DNA from: Pseudomonas sp. stari2
GTDB lineage: Bacteria > Pseudomonadota > Gammaproteobacteria > Pseudomonadales > Pseudomonadaceae
Length of the DNA stretch: 64,000 nucleotides
Direction of reading: 5' to 3'
NCBI RefSeq assembly: GCF_040760005.1
Contig: NZ_CP099760.1
Coordinates: 918,501-982,500, forward strand
Below the pieces are notes generated by a model that was not told the origin of the DNA, did not search any database, and saw only the letters and a list, made by a program, of their open reading frames with translations. Numbering within the stretch: position 1 is the stretch's first letter; every line of letters begins with the position of its first letter. Below, piece after piece: positions 1-9,145 of the stretch. A program made the position numbers and the translations under genes.

Positions 1-1629
1 CGACTGGAATACCAGAGCAAGTACACCGCGCTGTACCCGATCAAGGTCAACCAGCAAGAAGCGGTGATCGAAAACATCATCGCCACCCAGAACGTCTCCA
101 TCGGTCTGGAAGCCGGCTCCAAGCCTGAGCTGCTGGCTGTGCTGGCGCTGGCGCCGAAGGGCGGCACCATCGTCTGCAACGGTTACAAGGATCGCGAGTT
201 CATCCGTCTGGCGCTGATGGGCCAGAAGCTCGGCCACAACGTGTTCATCGTGATCGAGAAAGAATCCGAAGTCGGTCTGGTGATCGAAGAAGCCGCGTCG
301 CTCAAGGTCAAGCCGCAGGTCGGCTTGCGTGTTCGTCTGTCGTCGCTGGCGTCGTCGAAGTGGGCGGACACCGGTGGCGAGAAATCCAAGTTCGGCCTGT
401 CGGCGGCACAACTGCTGTCGGTGGTGGAGCGTTTCCGCGCGGCCGGCCTGGATCAGGGCATCCGTCTGCTGCACTTCCATATGGGTTCGCAGATCGCCAA
501 TCTGGCCGACTACCAGCACGGCTTCAAGGAAGCGATTCGATACTACGGCGAGTTGCGCAATCTGGGTCTGCCGGTCGATCACATCGACGTCGGTGGCGGT
601 CTGGGTGTCGACTACGACGGTACCCACTCGCGCAACGCCAGTTCGATCAACTACGACATGGACGACTACGCCGGTGTCGTGGTCGGCATGCTCAAGGAAT
701 TCTGCGATGCGCAGAGCCTGCCGCATCCGCACATCTTCTCCGAAAGCGGCCGTTCGCTGACCGCTCACCATGCGATGCTGGTGGTGCAGGTGACCGACGT
801 CGAGAAACACAACGACGACGTGCCGCAGATCGAGAACAAGGAGTCGCTGCCGGAAACCGTGCAATGGCTGGTTGATCTGCTCGGCCCGACCGACATCGAA
901 ATGGTCACGGAAACCTACTGGCGCGCCACTCACTACATGAGCGACGTGGCCGCTCAGTACGCCGACGGCAAACTGACCCTGGCCGAGAAAGCCCTGGCCG
1001 AGCAGTGCTACTTCGCTGTGTGCCGTCGCCTGCACAATTCGCTGAAGGCGCGTCAGCGTTCGCATCGTCAGGTGCTGGACGAACTCAACGACAAGCTGGC
1101 CGACAAGTACATCTGCAACTTCTCGGTGTTCCAGAGCCTGCCGGACACCTGGGCCATCGATCAGGTGCTGCCGATCATCCCGCTGCATCGTCTCGATGAA
1201 GAGCCGCTGCGCCGCGCGGTGCTGCAAGACCTGACCTGCGACTCCGACGGCAAGATCAACCAATATGTCGACGAGCAGAGCATCGAAACCAGCCTGCCGG
1301 TACACGGGCTGAACGAGGGTGAAGATTACTTGCTGGGCGTGTTCCTGGTCGGCGCGTATCAGGAAATCCTCGGCGACATGCACAACCTGTTCGGTGACAC
1401 CGACTCGGTGAACATCTATCAGAACGCCGACGGCAGCGTGTATCACGCCGGGATCGAGACCCACGACACCATCGAAGACATGCTGCGCTACGTGCACCTG
1501 TCGCCGGAAGAGCTGATGACCCACTACCGCGACAAGTGCGCCAGTGCCCGCATCAGCGCCAGCGAGCGCACCCAGTTCCTCGATGCATTGCGCCTGGGGC
1601 TGACCCGTTCCTCGTACCTGTCTTCCTGA
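1..1629 (+). CDS. speA: Biosynthetic arginine decarboxylase, 5' end missing
   Basis: Decarboxylates arginine to agmatine, the first step of the agmatine route to putrescine; PLP-dependent, fold III. The frame is open from the first base, so roughly 95 N-terminal residues of a usual ~637-residue protein lie outside the window. The PLP-binding lysine sits in YPIKVNQ (codon 43-45). Other family signatures are [31 protein letters not shown] and the catalytic cysteine in TCDSDG (codon 1237-1239). The last residues are SSYLSS. It is followed by an imperfect hairpin rather than a close-packed gene, so it probably ends its own transcript. Family assignment is near certain. Confidence 0.97.
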   Translation, partial: RLEYQSKYTALYPIKVNQQEAVIENIIATQNVSIGLEAGSKPELLAVLALAPKGGTIVCNGYKDREFIRLALMGQKLGHNVFIVIEKESEVGLVIEEAASLKVKPQVGLRVRLSSLASSKWADTGGEKSKFGLSAAQLLSVVERFRAAGLDQGIRLLHFHMGSQIANLADYQHGFKEAIRYYGELRNLGLPVDHIDVGGGLGVDYDGTHSRNASSINYDMDDYAGVVVGMLKEFCDAQSLPHPHIFSESGRSLTAHHAMLVVQVTDVEKHNDDVPQIENKESLPETVQWLVDLLGPTDIEMVTETYWRATHYMSDVAAQYADGKLTLAEKALAEQCYFAVCRRLHNSLKARQRSHRQVLDELNDKLADKYICNFSVFQSLPDTWAIDQVLPIIPLHRLDEEPLRRAVLQDLTCDSDGKINQYVDEQSIETSLPVHGLNEGEDYLLGVFLVGAYQEILGDMHNLFGDTDSVNIYQNADGSVYHAGIETHDTIEDMLRYVHLSPEELMTHYRDKCASARISASERTQFLDALRLGLTRSSYLSS

Positions 1630-1645
1630 CGTCAGGTTCCGAATC

Positions 1646-1700
1646 CATCAGGTTGTCTGAAATTGTTCCGCACGCAGCGGAAGTTTCAGATGACTTGATG
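1646..1700 (+). terminator. Extended imperfect hairpin after speA
   Basis: TTCCGC (1666-1671) and GCGGAA (1677-1682) pair around ACGCA. The stem extends through TCTGAA (1656-1661) with TTCAGA (1685-1690) and CATCA (1646-1650) with TGATG (1696-1700), with internal loops. There is no clean T run, so it may be an RNA-end stabiliser rather than an intrinsic terminator. Confidence 0.4.
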
Positions 1701-1862
1701 AGACTTCTCTCTTTTCTGCTTGCGAATTGCCCTTCATCCACCCGAGAAAAGTGATGTTGTCTGCTTTTCGCGTAGGCTATTTCCTAATTTGTACTTCGGC
1801 TCTCTACTCGGCCATGGCTCTCGGCGAGAATCCCCGGCCGCCCCTCCTGTAGAGAATCGCTC

Positions 1863-3206
1863 ATGTTCGATCCAGCCGACGAGTCGTCGTTTCGCCTCGA
1901 TGTCGCGGGGCTGTCCGCCCCGCTCGAAGTCCTGGCCTTTACTGGTTGTGAGGCGATCAGCGAGCCTTTTGCGTTCGAAATCGATCTGTTGATCGACGAT
2001 CCTCATCTCGACCTTGGCGGCCTTCTGTACCGCTCGGCACGCCTGTGCTTCGGGCCCTCGGGCAATGGCGTGCACGGGCAGTTGCAGGGTCTCGTCCAGC
2101 ACGAACATGGCCACGGCGCCAGGTTGTGCCGGGCGCGCATGGGCCCGAAGCTGAGTTGTCTGGGCCTGCGCCATAGCCAGCGAATCTTCAGTGGCCGGTC
2201 GGTGCCGCAGATCCTCGATCAGGTGCTCAGGGAGCACGGCATCAGTGGCCACCAGCGCCGGTTCGAATTACAGGCCAACCATCCGTCTCGGGCCTTCTGT
2301 ACCCAATACGGCGAAACAGATCTGCAACTGGTGCAGCGCTTGTGTGCGCAGTCGCGAATTCACTATCACTTCGAGCATGGGCACGAGAACCATTGCCTGG
2401 TGTTCGGTGACGATCCGGCATTGCTGCCGCAAACGGGGAAAGTGAGTTTCGCGGCTGAGGGGCGTGCGCCGGCGGTGCGCCGCTGGCTGATGCGGGAGCA
2501 GGCCCGAGGACCCGGTGAATACACCCTGCGGGTCCAAACGGCGCAGGGCCATTCCGATGTACCAACCCTGCGTTGTGGTCGATGGTTGAGTGTGTCCCCG
2601 CGGCCGTTTGCAGGGTGCGACAGAGAATGGTTGCTGACCCGAGTCGAACACCGCGCCGATCAGACGCTGGACCCCTCATACAGCAACCGGCTCTGTGCCG
2701 CCGACCACTGGCAGGCGTGTGAGTCGGTGGTCGAACGTTCGGCGTTGCGCATGGGCAGTCTGCAACGGGCCTGGGTCGTAACCGTCGATGAACCGCGTCC
2801 TGATCGGTCGCGGCCGGTCGCGGTCCAGTTCGACTGGCTTTATCAGGGCGAGGGTGCAAAACCCAGCCACTGCTGGCTGCCTCTGGCCCCCGCGTTGGCG
2901 GATACGGGGCTGACGTTATTGCGTGAAGGTGTCGAAGTGGTGGTGAGCTTTCTCGAAGGCGATCCCGAGCAACCGGTGATCAGCGGCGTTCTGCAGCCCC
3001 CGGTAACTGTCGAGAGCCATGAGGATGACAATCCGCCAGCGCTGCCCGACTCTCTTGAGAGTGAAGGCCTGGCACCATGGTTGAGTACGCGCGAGCCTTT
3101 GATGCTGTTGTGTCTGATGCCGGGAGGCGGCAGTTATCGACACTGTCGGGAGTCGGTATGCAGTTGTCGACTGGTCGCCAGGCTCAACTCTGGCGATGGG
3201 CGATGA
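1863..3206 (+). CDS. vgrG: Short type VI secretion tip protein (VgrG family)
   Basis: Spike protein that caps the Hcp tube of a type VI secretion system. The N-terminal half matches the gp27-like barrel region (FRLDVAGL near the start, then LVQRLCAQSRIHYHFEH around residues 160-175). A gp5-like OB domain follows, ending in VSFLEGDPEQPVISGVLQ. At 447 residues it is shorter than the usual 600-700 because the needle region is nearly absent. It is replaced by a short cysteine-containing tail (LLCLMPGGGSYRHC, then CSC). No Hcp, TssB/C or ClpV gene is in the window, so it is an orphan tip that must use a machine encoded elsewhere. It overlaps the downstream DUF4123 gene, indicating one operon. Confidence 0.85.
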   Translation: MFDPADESSFRLDVAGLSAPLEVLAFTGCEAISEPFAFEIDLLIDDPHLDLGGLLYRSARLCFGPSGNGVHGQLQGLVQHEHGHGARLCRARMGPKLSCLGLRHSQRIFSGRSVPQILDQVLREHGISGHQRRFELQANHPSRAFCTQYGETDLQLVQRLCAQSRIHYHFEHGHENHCLVFGDDPALLPQTGKVSFAAEGRAPAVRRWLMREQARGPGEYTLRVQTAQGHSDVPTLRCGRWLSVSPRPFAGCDREWLLTRVEHRADQTLDPSYSNRLCAADHWQACESVVERSALRMGSLQRAWVVTVDEPRPDRSRPVAVQFDWLYQGEGAKPSHCWLPLAPALADTGLTLLREGVEVVVSFLEGDPEQPVISGVLQPPVTVESHEDDNPPALPDSLESEGLAPWLSTREPLMLLCLMPGGGSYRHCRESVCSCRLVARLNSGDGR

Positions 3207-3997
3207 GCGGCAGGGTGTCGGGACAGAGTGCACAGTGGCTTTTGCTGGATGTCGCGCATGCACCGCAGGCGTTGAGCGTATTACGTCAAGGGTTCGCGGG
3301 TGTGCCGTGCCTGAAGTTGTTTGATGGCACGGAGTTCCAGCCTGTTTGCGAGCAGGGACCGTTGTTGGTTGATCTGCGCGATTGCCCGGTGCTATCGGCG
3401 TTGTGTCACACCGACCCGCAGACCTGGTGCGGGTTGCTGCTGGGCAGCGATGCCACGGCCGAATCGCTGCGTGAACATTTGCAACGGATGCTGACGGTTT
3501 CTATTGGCCTGAATCATCGTGCGCTGCTCAATTACTACGACCGGCAGACCGCCAGCTACTTTTTCGACGCCTGCGATGCCCGACAGTTGAGTCGCTGGCT
3601 CGGGCCGATCAGTTGGCTGCGCTGGTTCGGCGGTACCTGGGCCGACCGGGCGAGCGGCAGCCTGGGCTGGCAACAACTGCGAAATCCGGGGCTGGATGTC
3701 GAGCCTCTGAAGATCGAACAGGCACTGACCCGTCATCAACGCGAGCGCCTGCATCGCTGCCTGCTGGAGCAACATATCTGGCGCTGGAGTCAATCGACGG
3801 GAACCGATTACCGCACATTGTCCTCCCACGTTGAACAGGGCCTGACATTGGGTTTCAGCGAGCGGGCCGTGCTGGACGACTGGCTGTGGCTACGCTTGCT
3901 GCATCCGCGTGCAGAACTGGTGCAACCGCCACAAGGATTGACCCAGCAAGAGCGGCTCGATCATCTGCGACGCCGCTGGCAGAACAACCCACCCTGA
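3158..3997 (+). CDS. DUF4123 domain protein, type VI effector adaptor
   Basis: DUF4123 proteins are chaperones that load effectors on a cognate VgrG. The domain begins at WLLLDVAHAPQ and continues through FDGTEFQPVCEQGPLLVDL and WLRWFGG, the usual pattern. The chosen ATG at 3158 has GGGAG about six bases upstream and lies inside the end of vgrG. An alternative ATG at 3203 overlaps the vgrG stop as ATGA and would remove 15 residues. Either way the pair is translationally coupled. The next gene begins 17 bases after its stop, so by the usual rule the adaptor's client should be the downstream hydrolase or a gene elsewhere. Client identity is inference. Confidence 0.8.
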   Translation: MQLSTGRQAQLWRWAMSGRVSGQSAQWLLLDVAHAPQALSVLRQGFAGVPCLKLFDGTEFQPVCEQGPLLVDLRDCPVLSALCHTDPQTWCGLLLGSDATAESLREHLQRMLTVSIGLNHRALLNYYDRQTASYFFDACDARQLSRWLGPISWLRWFGGTWADRASGSLGWQQLRNPGLDVEPLKIEQALTRHQRERLHRCLLEQHIWRWSQSTGTDYRTLSSHVEQGLTLGFSERAVLDDWLWLRLLHPRAELVQPPQGLTQQERLDHLRRRWQNNPP

Positions 3998-4014
3998 CAC
4001 GAGGTTTCGCGCGC

Positions 4015-4890
4015 ATGGCCCACTCTTTACGGCACTGGTTTTGCGCGATCCCCGCTGGTTTTCTGCTGTTGGTGCTCAGTGGTTGTTCGCCGCTGAAAAT
4101 GCTCAATGGCCTGACCCCTGAGAACAGCTACGTCAAAACCGCAGACATCGCCTACGGAGAGGATCCGCGTCAGAAGCTCGATGTCTACGTGCCGCGTCAT
4201 CTGCTCGAAGACGCCCCGGTGGTGGTGTTTTTCTATGGTGGCAGCTGGAACAGTGGCGACCGTGGAGATTACCGGTTTGTCGGCGAGGCGCTGGCCTCCC
4301 GGGGCATCGTGACGGTGGTGGCGGACTATCGCTTGTACCCGCAGGTTCGTTACCCACTGTTTCTTGAGGACGGAGCCCGTGCCGTCGGATGGACCAAGGC
4401 CCATATCCAGGAGTACTCCGGCAACCCCCGGCGGCTGTACCTGATGGGACACAGTTCCGGGGCGTATAACGCGTCGATGCTGGCGCTGGACCCGCGCCTG
4501 TTGGGCGCGGTCGGGATGTCGCCGGCAGACCTGAGCGGCTGGATCGGTCTGGCCGGCCCTTACGATTTTCTGCCGATCAAAAATCCCGAGGTACGCCCGG
4601 TGTTCTTCTGGCCGGACTCACCGCCGCAATCGCAGCCGATCCGGCATGTCAGCCCCGAAGCACCACCGGCACTGCTGATAGCCGCGAGCCGGGACAGTCT
4701 GGTCGATCCGACCCGCAATACCGGCGGGCTGGCGCGAACGCTGCGCGAGGCCGGCGTGCCGGTGCAGGATTTTTACTATGCCCGGCCCAACCACGCGACG
4801 CTGGTAGCAACCCTGTCGCGGCCATTGAGGTGGCTGTCGCCGGTACTGGATCAGGTTGTCGGTTTTATCCGGGACACGCCGTCTCAGTGA
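4015..4890 (+). CDS. Lipoprotein alpha/beta-hydrolase (carboxylesterase/lipase type)
   Basis: A serine esterase of the BD-FAE/lipase-like alpha/beta-hydrolase group. The N-terminus MAHSLRHWF is followed by a hydrophobic stretch and lipobox LVLSGC, so the mature protein should be lipid-anchored outside the cytoplasm. The oxyanion motif is FFYGGSW. The nucleophile motif is GHSSGA. Acid and histidine are likely in ASRDSLVDPTRN and NHATLV. The ATG at 4015 is chosen because it places the signal peptide at the N-terminus. It lies 17 bases after the DUF4123 gene, so it is probably cotranscribed with vgrG. A Sec/Lol signal is unusual for a type VI effector, so it may be a housekeeping esterase or an immunity-like lipoprotein. 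The end overlaps the convergent MATE gene by 7 bases. Confidence 0.85.
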   Translation: MAHSLRHWFCAIPAGFLLLVLSGCSPLKMLNGLTPENSYVKTADIAYGEDPRQKLDVYVPRHLLEDAPVVVFFYGGSWNSGDRGDYRFVGEALASRGIVTVVADYRLYPQVRYPLFLEDGARAVGWTKAHIQEYSGNPRRLYLMGHSSGAYNASMLALDPRLLGAVGMSPADLSGWIGLAGPYDFLPIKNPEVRPVFFWPDSPPQSQPIRHVSPEAPPALLIAASRDSLVDPTRNTGGLARTLREAGVPVQDFYYARPNHATLVATLSRPLRWLSPVLDQVVGFIRDTPSQ

Positions 4891-6233
4891 GCGGCACCGG
4901 TAAACCAGCCGTCGTTGCACCGCAGTCGCCACGCCAGTGTGCCGAGGGTCAGGCTGCGCAGCACCATGAACAGCAGGAATGAAATCCACAGGCCGTGATT
5001 GCCCAGTGCACTTAACGCCCAGGCGAACGGCAGCAGCAGAGCGACCGTCAGCAGCATGCCGTTGCGCATTTCCCGGGCGCGGGTGGCGCCGATGAACAGA
5101 CCGTCGAGCAAGTAGCTCCAGACCGCAATCAACGGCAGGACGGCGAGGTAAGGCAGATAGATGAACGCGGTCTCGCGCACGCTCTGGATATCGGTCTGCA
5201 TCTCGATGAACAGGTGCCCGGCAAAAAGGAACAGCGCGGCGAAACCCAGACTCGCGAGCAGCGACCAGCCTCCGGCCACCACCAGCGAACGTCGCAACGC
5301 GAGGCGGTCACGGGCACCGATGGCATGACCGCACAAGGCTTCGACCGCGTGGGCCAGTCCGTCCAGCGCATGGGCGGTCAGCAGCAGGCCGTTGAGCAGC
5401 AGCGCGTTGGCTGCGACCGTGGCATCACCCAGCCGTGCGCCTTGTACGGTGATCAGGAAAAACACCGACTGCAGCGCCAGGCTGCGGATGAAGATGTCGC
5501 GGTTGACCCCCAGCAGCGGTCGCCAGCTCTGCCACAGCCTCAATGCCGCCCAGACGATATGCCCGGGATAGGCGCGCAAGGCCTTGCGGGTCAGCGCCAG
5601 GCCAAGCAGGGCGCCGCTCCATTCGGCGATCACCGAGGCCCGGGCCGAACCGACCACGCCCCAGTCCAGGCCGATGACGAACCACAGGTTCAGCACGATG
5701 TTGATCAGGTTGGTCGTCAGCAAAATCGCCAGCGGTGCCCGGGCGTTCTGGGTGCCGAGGAACCAGCCGACCAGTGCATAACTGGCCAGGGCCGCCGGCA
5801 ACCCGAACAGGCGTGTGTGGAAGAAGTCGCGGGTCAGTTGATTGAGCTCCGGCGACGGCTGCATGAAGTGCAGGGCGACCCCGCTCAGCGGCACGCCCAC
5901 AGCACCCAGCAGCAGTGCCAGTCCCATGGCCAGCAACAGGCCTTGCAGCAGGATCTGCCGCAGCGCCGCACCATCGCTGCGCCCGGCAGCCTGTGCGGCG
6001 AACCCGGTGGTACCCATGCGCAGAAAACCCATGGCCCAGGCCAGAAAGGTGTAAAGGCTGGCCCCGACCGCCACCGCGCCCAACTGATGGGCGTGGGGCA
6101 GGTGACCGATGACGGTGCTGTCGACCAGCGCCACCAGCGGAACGGAAATGTTCGAAAGGATCATGGGGGCGGCGAGGGCCCAGACCCGGCGATGGGTCGG
6201 ACGGTCGCGCCAGTCGGCGGTCAGGTTGGACAT
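4884..6233 (-). CDS. MATE family efflux transporter, DinF-like
   Basis: A 449-residue multidrug/toxin extrusion transporter of the inner membrane, expected to exchange drugs or organic cations for H+ or Na+. The start LAAPMILSNISVPLVALVDSTVIGHL is typical of the DinF subfamily first helix, and about twelve hydrophobic segments follow, split by a mid-protein loop. Family motifs such as DSTVIGHL and GMLLTVALLL-type helices are visible. It stands alone on the minus strand and its 3' end overlaps the hydrolase gene tail to tail. Substrate cannot be read from sequence. Confidence 0.9.
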   Translation of the reverse strand: MSNLTADWRDRPTHRRVWALAAPMILSNISVPLVALVDSTVIGHLPHAHQLGAVAVGASLYTFLAWAMGFLRMGTTGFAAQAAGRSDGAALRQILLQGLLLAMGLALLLGAVGVPLSGVALHFMQPSPELNQLTRDFFHTRLFGLPAALASYALVGWFLGTQNARAPLAILLTTNLINIVLNLWFVIGLDWGVVGSARASVIAEWSGALLGLALTRKALRAYPGHIVWAALRLWQSWRPLLGVNRDIFIRSLALQSVFFLITVQGARLGDATVAANALLLNGLLLTAHALDGLAHAVEALCGHAIGARDRLALRRSLVVAGGWSLLASLGFAALFLFAGHLFIEMQTDIQSVRETAFIYLPYLAVLPLIAVWSYLLDGLFIGATRAREMRNGMLLTVALLLPFAWALSALGNHGLWISFLLFMVLRSLTLGTLAWRLRCNDGWFTGAAH

Positions 6234-6270
6234 GCGGGCTCCTTGGGGAGCGGCATTGTAGCGGGTGGGG

Positions 6271-6564
6271 TCAGTGAATGATCCAGCTCAGCAGCCACAA
6301 CCCCAGCAGCAACCAGATGATTCCGGCAATGATCGACGCATTCATGAACGCGCGTATCGCCGACCACAGCAGCATCAACCCGACGATCAGCGCGATGATG
6401 CTGATGATCGAAGTGTCCATGCCCAGGGCCTTCGCCAGCCCGTCGACGAAGTTGCCGCCGGCATTGCCCAAGATGTTGAACAGGCCGCTCAGGCCGTCGA
6501 CGATGAAGCGGATGATCGAGCCGAGCGCCTGGCCCAACCATTCGAAAAAGCTTTCTACCTGCAT
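6271..6564 (-). CDS. Small membrane protein of unknown function
   Basis: A 97-residue protein starting MQVESFFEWLGQALG. An AGGA ribosome site lies about seven bases before the ATG, which favours this start over one 21 codons upstream. It has an amphipathic N-terminal part rich in glycine and phenylalanine, then two hydrophobic segments (about residues 50-65 and 75-95, ending LLLGLWLLSWIIH). No family is recognised. It lies upstream of, and divergent from, the MazG-like gene. Confidence 0.7.
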   Translation of the reverse strand: MQVESFFEWLGQALGSIIRFIVDGLSGLFNILGNAGGNFVDGLAKALGMDTSIISIIALIVGLMLLWSAIRAFMNASIIAGIIWLLLGLWLLSWIIH

Positions 6565-6709
6565 GTTTGCATCCTGATGAAAGAGCTGAGCCTTGGGCCG
6601 CGCCGGGGGCGGCCGAGTTCCCTGCAAGCATAGAGGGTTTGCAGGGTGGTGGCTGCCCCTTGCCTTCGTGCGGCATCCCCCCGAAGCTATACGCCTTCAG
6701 GAGAACCCG

Positions 6710-7012
6710 ATGAACCTTGTTGAACTGACCGAACGCCTGCACGCCATTCGCGACCGCAATGACTGGCGGCAATTTCACAGCCCGAAAAACCTGGCCATGG
6801 CCGCCAGCGTGGAAATGTCCGAGCTGGTGGAAATCTTCCAGTGGCTGACCGAAGACCAGTCCCGCGAATTGCCGGCGGACAAACTGGCCCACGCCGGCCA
6901 GGAAGTCGGCGACATCGTCCTTTATCTGTTGCTGCTGTGCAGCGAGCTGGGGCTGGACATGAATGAAGTGGTGCGCAGCAAGCTCGCCGACAGCGAACGG
7001 CGGTTCAGCTGA
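6710..7012 (+). CDS. MazG-like nucleotide pyrophosphohydrolase
   Basis: A 100-residue all-alpha NTP pyrophosphohydrolase of the MazG/RS21-C6 group, which hydrolyses (d)NTPs, often modified ones, to the monophosphate plus pyrophosphate. The metal-binding helices are seen as EMSELVEIFQWL and EVGDIVLYLLLL, giving the EExxE...ExxD pattern. AGGAG precedes the ATG at 6710. The stop codon overlaps the start of cmoM by one base (TGATG), so the two are translationally coupled. A function in cleaning up modified nucleotides next to a tRNA-modifying enzyme is plausible but inferred. Confidence 0.87.
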   Translation: MNLVELTERLHAIRDRNDWRQFHSPKNLAMAASVEMSELVEIFQWLTEDQSRELPADKLAHAGQEVGDIVLYLLLLCSELGLDMNEVVRSKLADSERRFS

Positions 7013-7761
7013 TGAGCGACCGTCATTTCGATCAGTTGGCGACCCGTTTCGCCGAAAAGATCTACGGCGGCGCCAAAGGCGCGATCCGCCTTGCGGTGTT
7101 GCAGGCCGATCTTGCCGAAGCCTTGCCGGATCGTCCGTTGCGGGTGCTGGACATCGGCGGTGGCCTGGGCCACATGTCGTTGTGGCTGGCCGAGCGCGGA
7201 CACGAGGTGACCTTTACCGAGCCGGCCGAACCGATGCTCGAAGGCGCGCGTCAGCGTTTCGCCGAGGCCGGGCAGACCGCGACGTTCATTCAGGCGCCGT
7301 GGCAGGAGCTGCTCGGCCAACTCACCGAACCTTATGACGTGGTGATCTGCCACGCCGTGCTCGAATGGCTGGCCGAACCCCACGCGATCCTGCCGGTGCT
7401 GCATCAACTGACCAAACCCGGTGGCTGGCTGTCGCTGGCGTTCTACAACCGTGATGCGCTGGTCTACCGCAACCTGCTCAAAGGCCATTTCAAGAAAATG
7501 CGCAGGAACGACATGGCCGGCGAAAAGCAGAGCCTGACCCCGCAGCAGCCGCTCGATCCACGGGAGTTGGCCGCGCAACTCGAAGGGTTGTGGCAGGTCG
7601 AAAGTCAGAGCGGGGTGCGGGTTTTCCACGATTACATGCCGGTGGAATTCCAGGCTCGTGCCGAGTTGATTGATTTGCTCGAGATGGAGCTCGCCCATCG
7701 TCGTCACCCAAGCTTCGCCGGGCTTGGGCGCTACTTGCACTGGATCTGCCGGCCGATCTGA
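7012..7761 (+). CDS. cmoM: tRNA 5-carboxymethoxyuridine methyltransferase CmoM
   Basis: SAM-dependent methyltransferase expected to methylate cmo5U at tRNA position 34 to mcmo5U. The 249-residue protein begins MSDRHFDQLATRFAEKIYG, which matches CmoM (formerly SmtA). It has motif I VLDIGGGLGHMS, the acidic TEPAEPML after strand 2, and CHAVLEWLAEP. The C-terminal substrate region includes NLLKGHFKK. The overlap with the MazG-like gene indicates an operon. Confidence 0.92.
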   Translation: MSDRHFDQLATRFAEKIYGGAKGAIRLAVLQADLAEALPDRPLRVLDIGGGLGHMSLWLAERGHEVTFTEPAEPMLEGARQRFAEAGQTATFIQAPWQELLGQLTEPYDVVICHAVLEWLAEPHAILPVLHQLTKPGGWLSLAFYNRDALVYRNLLKGHFKKMRRNDMAGEKQSLTPQQPLDPRELAAQLEGLWQVESQSGVRVFHDYMPVEFQARAELIDLLEMELAHRRHPSFAGLGRYLHWICRPI

Positions 7762-7773
7762 TCGGAGCATGAA

Positions 7774-8385
7774 ATGAAAGGTCATTCAGGGTTATTGCTG
7801 ATCTGTCTGGGCTTGGCCGCCTGCCAGGGCAGCAACCCTTATGTGGCGCAGTCGCGGCCATTGCCGCCGGCGCCTCCGCAAGCCGCGACCACCTTCGACC
7901 GCAGCGCTTATCCCGCGCCACCACGGGATTACGGGCGCTACCGCAGTTGGGCGTGGCTCAACGGACGCCTGCCGCCGGGGAGTGCCTGGGCGGATTCGGC
8001 GCAAGTGGCCGAAGCGGTCAGCAGTGCGCTGGATCAACGCGGCTTGCGCCCACTTCATGACAATCGCCCGGCCGACTTGTTCGTCAGCGCCAACCTGAGT
8101 CTGGAAACCCGCTTGCGCCAGGTCCAGGACGATTACGGTTATTACGGCGGATACGGTGGCTATGACCGTTACGGCCGCGGTTACGGTATGTACAACACAG
8201 TGCCGGTCGTGCGCACCTATCAGGAACAGGTCGTGGTGGTACGGGTCGATCTGTTCGATGCCGGCACCGGTCAGCCGGTCTGGAGTGCCAGCGCCGAAAC
8301 CGGCACCCAGGGCAACCAGAGTGACCGGGCCGATGCGATCCGGGAGGCTGTCGAAAAGGCCATGTCGGCGTATCCTCCCAGTTAG
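7774..8385 (+). CDS. DUF4136 lipoprotein (first of a tandem pair)
   Basis: A 203-residue putative outer-membrane lipoprotein with signal peptide and lipobox GLAACQ. A proline-rich linker (residues ~28-37) precedes a DUF4136 domain with [16 protein letters not shown] and [10 protein letters not shown]. The middle has a tyrosine/glycine-rich loop ([18 protein letters not shown]) of low complexity. It begins 12 bases after cmoM and is probably cotranscribed. Function of the family is not known. The neighbouring gene is a clear paralogue. Confidence 0.85.
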   Translation: MKGHSGLLLICLGLAACQGSNPYVAQSRPLPPAPPQAATTFDRSAYPAPPRDYGRYRSWAWLNGRLPPGSAWADSAQVAEAVSSALDQRGLRPLHDNRPADLFVSANLSLETRLRQVQDDYGYYGGYGGYDRYGRGYGMYNTVPVVRTYQEQVVVVRVDLFDAGTGQPVWSASAETGTQGNQSDRADAIREAVEKAMSAYPPS

Positions 8386-8439
8386 CTTCCCGTGAACTGG
8401 AAGCTCCCTCAGGTTCATGTTTTCCACCGGAGAAAAACC

Positions 8440-8997
8440 ATGTTCCGCCGTTTTGCTTTACTGGCCATGGCCGCGCTGCTCAGTGCCTGCGCCGCCAACC
8501 AGGTCAATCATGACTTTGACGCCAGCCGCGACTTTGCCGCCTACCGCAGCTGGAGCTGGAAAGAACCCGCCCTGCAATACCGCCCTGACGACCCACGGAT
8601 CAAGAGCGACCTTACCGAACAGCGGATTCGCCAGTCCGTCGCCGATCAACTCGACCAGCGCGGCCTGCGTCCTGCCGCTGCGGGCACCAAGGGTGACTTG
8701 AATGTGCAAACCTACCTGATCGTCGAGGATCGCCAGCAGCAGGTCACCACCAACTATGGCGGTGGTTGGGGTGGCCCATGGAACGGTTACTGGGGCGCAC
8801 CGATGTACAACGAAACCCGCAACATCACCTACAAGGTCGCTACGATCCAGATCGACCTGCTCGACGGCAAGGACGGCAAACTGGTGTGGCGCGGCAGCGA
8901 TGAACAGATGCTCAGCCGCACGCCGAATCCGGCGGATCGCAACAGCGCCATCCATGAAACGGTGACGCGGATTCTGTCGAACTACCCTCCGCGCTGA
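8440..8997 (+). CDS. DUF4136 lipoprotein (second of a tandem pair)
   Basis: A 185-residue lipoprotein starting MFRRFALLAMAALLSAC. The ATG at 8440 is selected because it puts the signal peptide first and follows CGGAG. The domain shares [20 protein letters not shown] and a glycine/tryptophan-rich loop (GGGWGGPWNGYWG) with the preceding gene, so the two arose by duplication. A strong intrinsic terminator follows directly, closing the mazG-cmoM-DUF4136 unit. Confidence 0.87.
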   Translation: MFRRFALLAMAALLSACAANQVNHDFDASRDFAAYRSWSWKEPALQYRPDDPRIKSDLTEQRIRQSVADQLDQRGLRPAAAGTKGDLNVQTYLIVEDRQQQVTTNYGGGWGGPWNGYWGAPMYNETRNITYKVATIQIDLLDGKDGKLVWRGSDEQMLSRTPNPADRNSAIHETVTRILSNYPPR

Positions 8998-9013
8998 GCC
9001 TGCGCACAAAAAA

Positions 9014-9039
9014 CGGGAGCCAATGGCTCCCGTTTTTTT
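9014..9039 (+). terminator. Intrinsic terminator after DUF4136 pair
   Basis: Perfect 8-bp stem CGGGAGCC (9014-9021) and GGCTCCCG (9025-9032), loop AAT, followed by seven Ts. Preceding A residues could also let it act on the opposite strand. Confidence 0.93.
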
Positions 9040-9145
9040 ATGGAGAAGCGGCTGGCGCGTTGCCAGCAGTGTCGTTGCGCCGGGTCTACACTGACATCCA
9101 CCAATGGAGCTTGCGCCCGGCCGTGCGCCGGCAAAGGAGTGCGCC

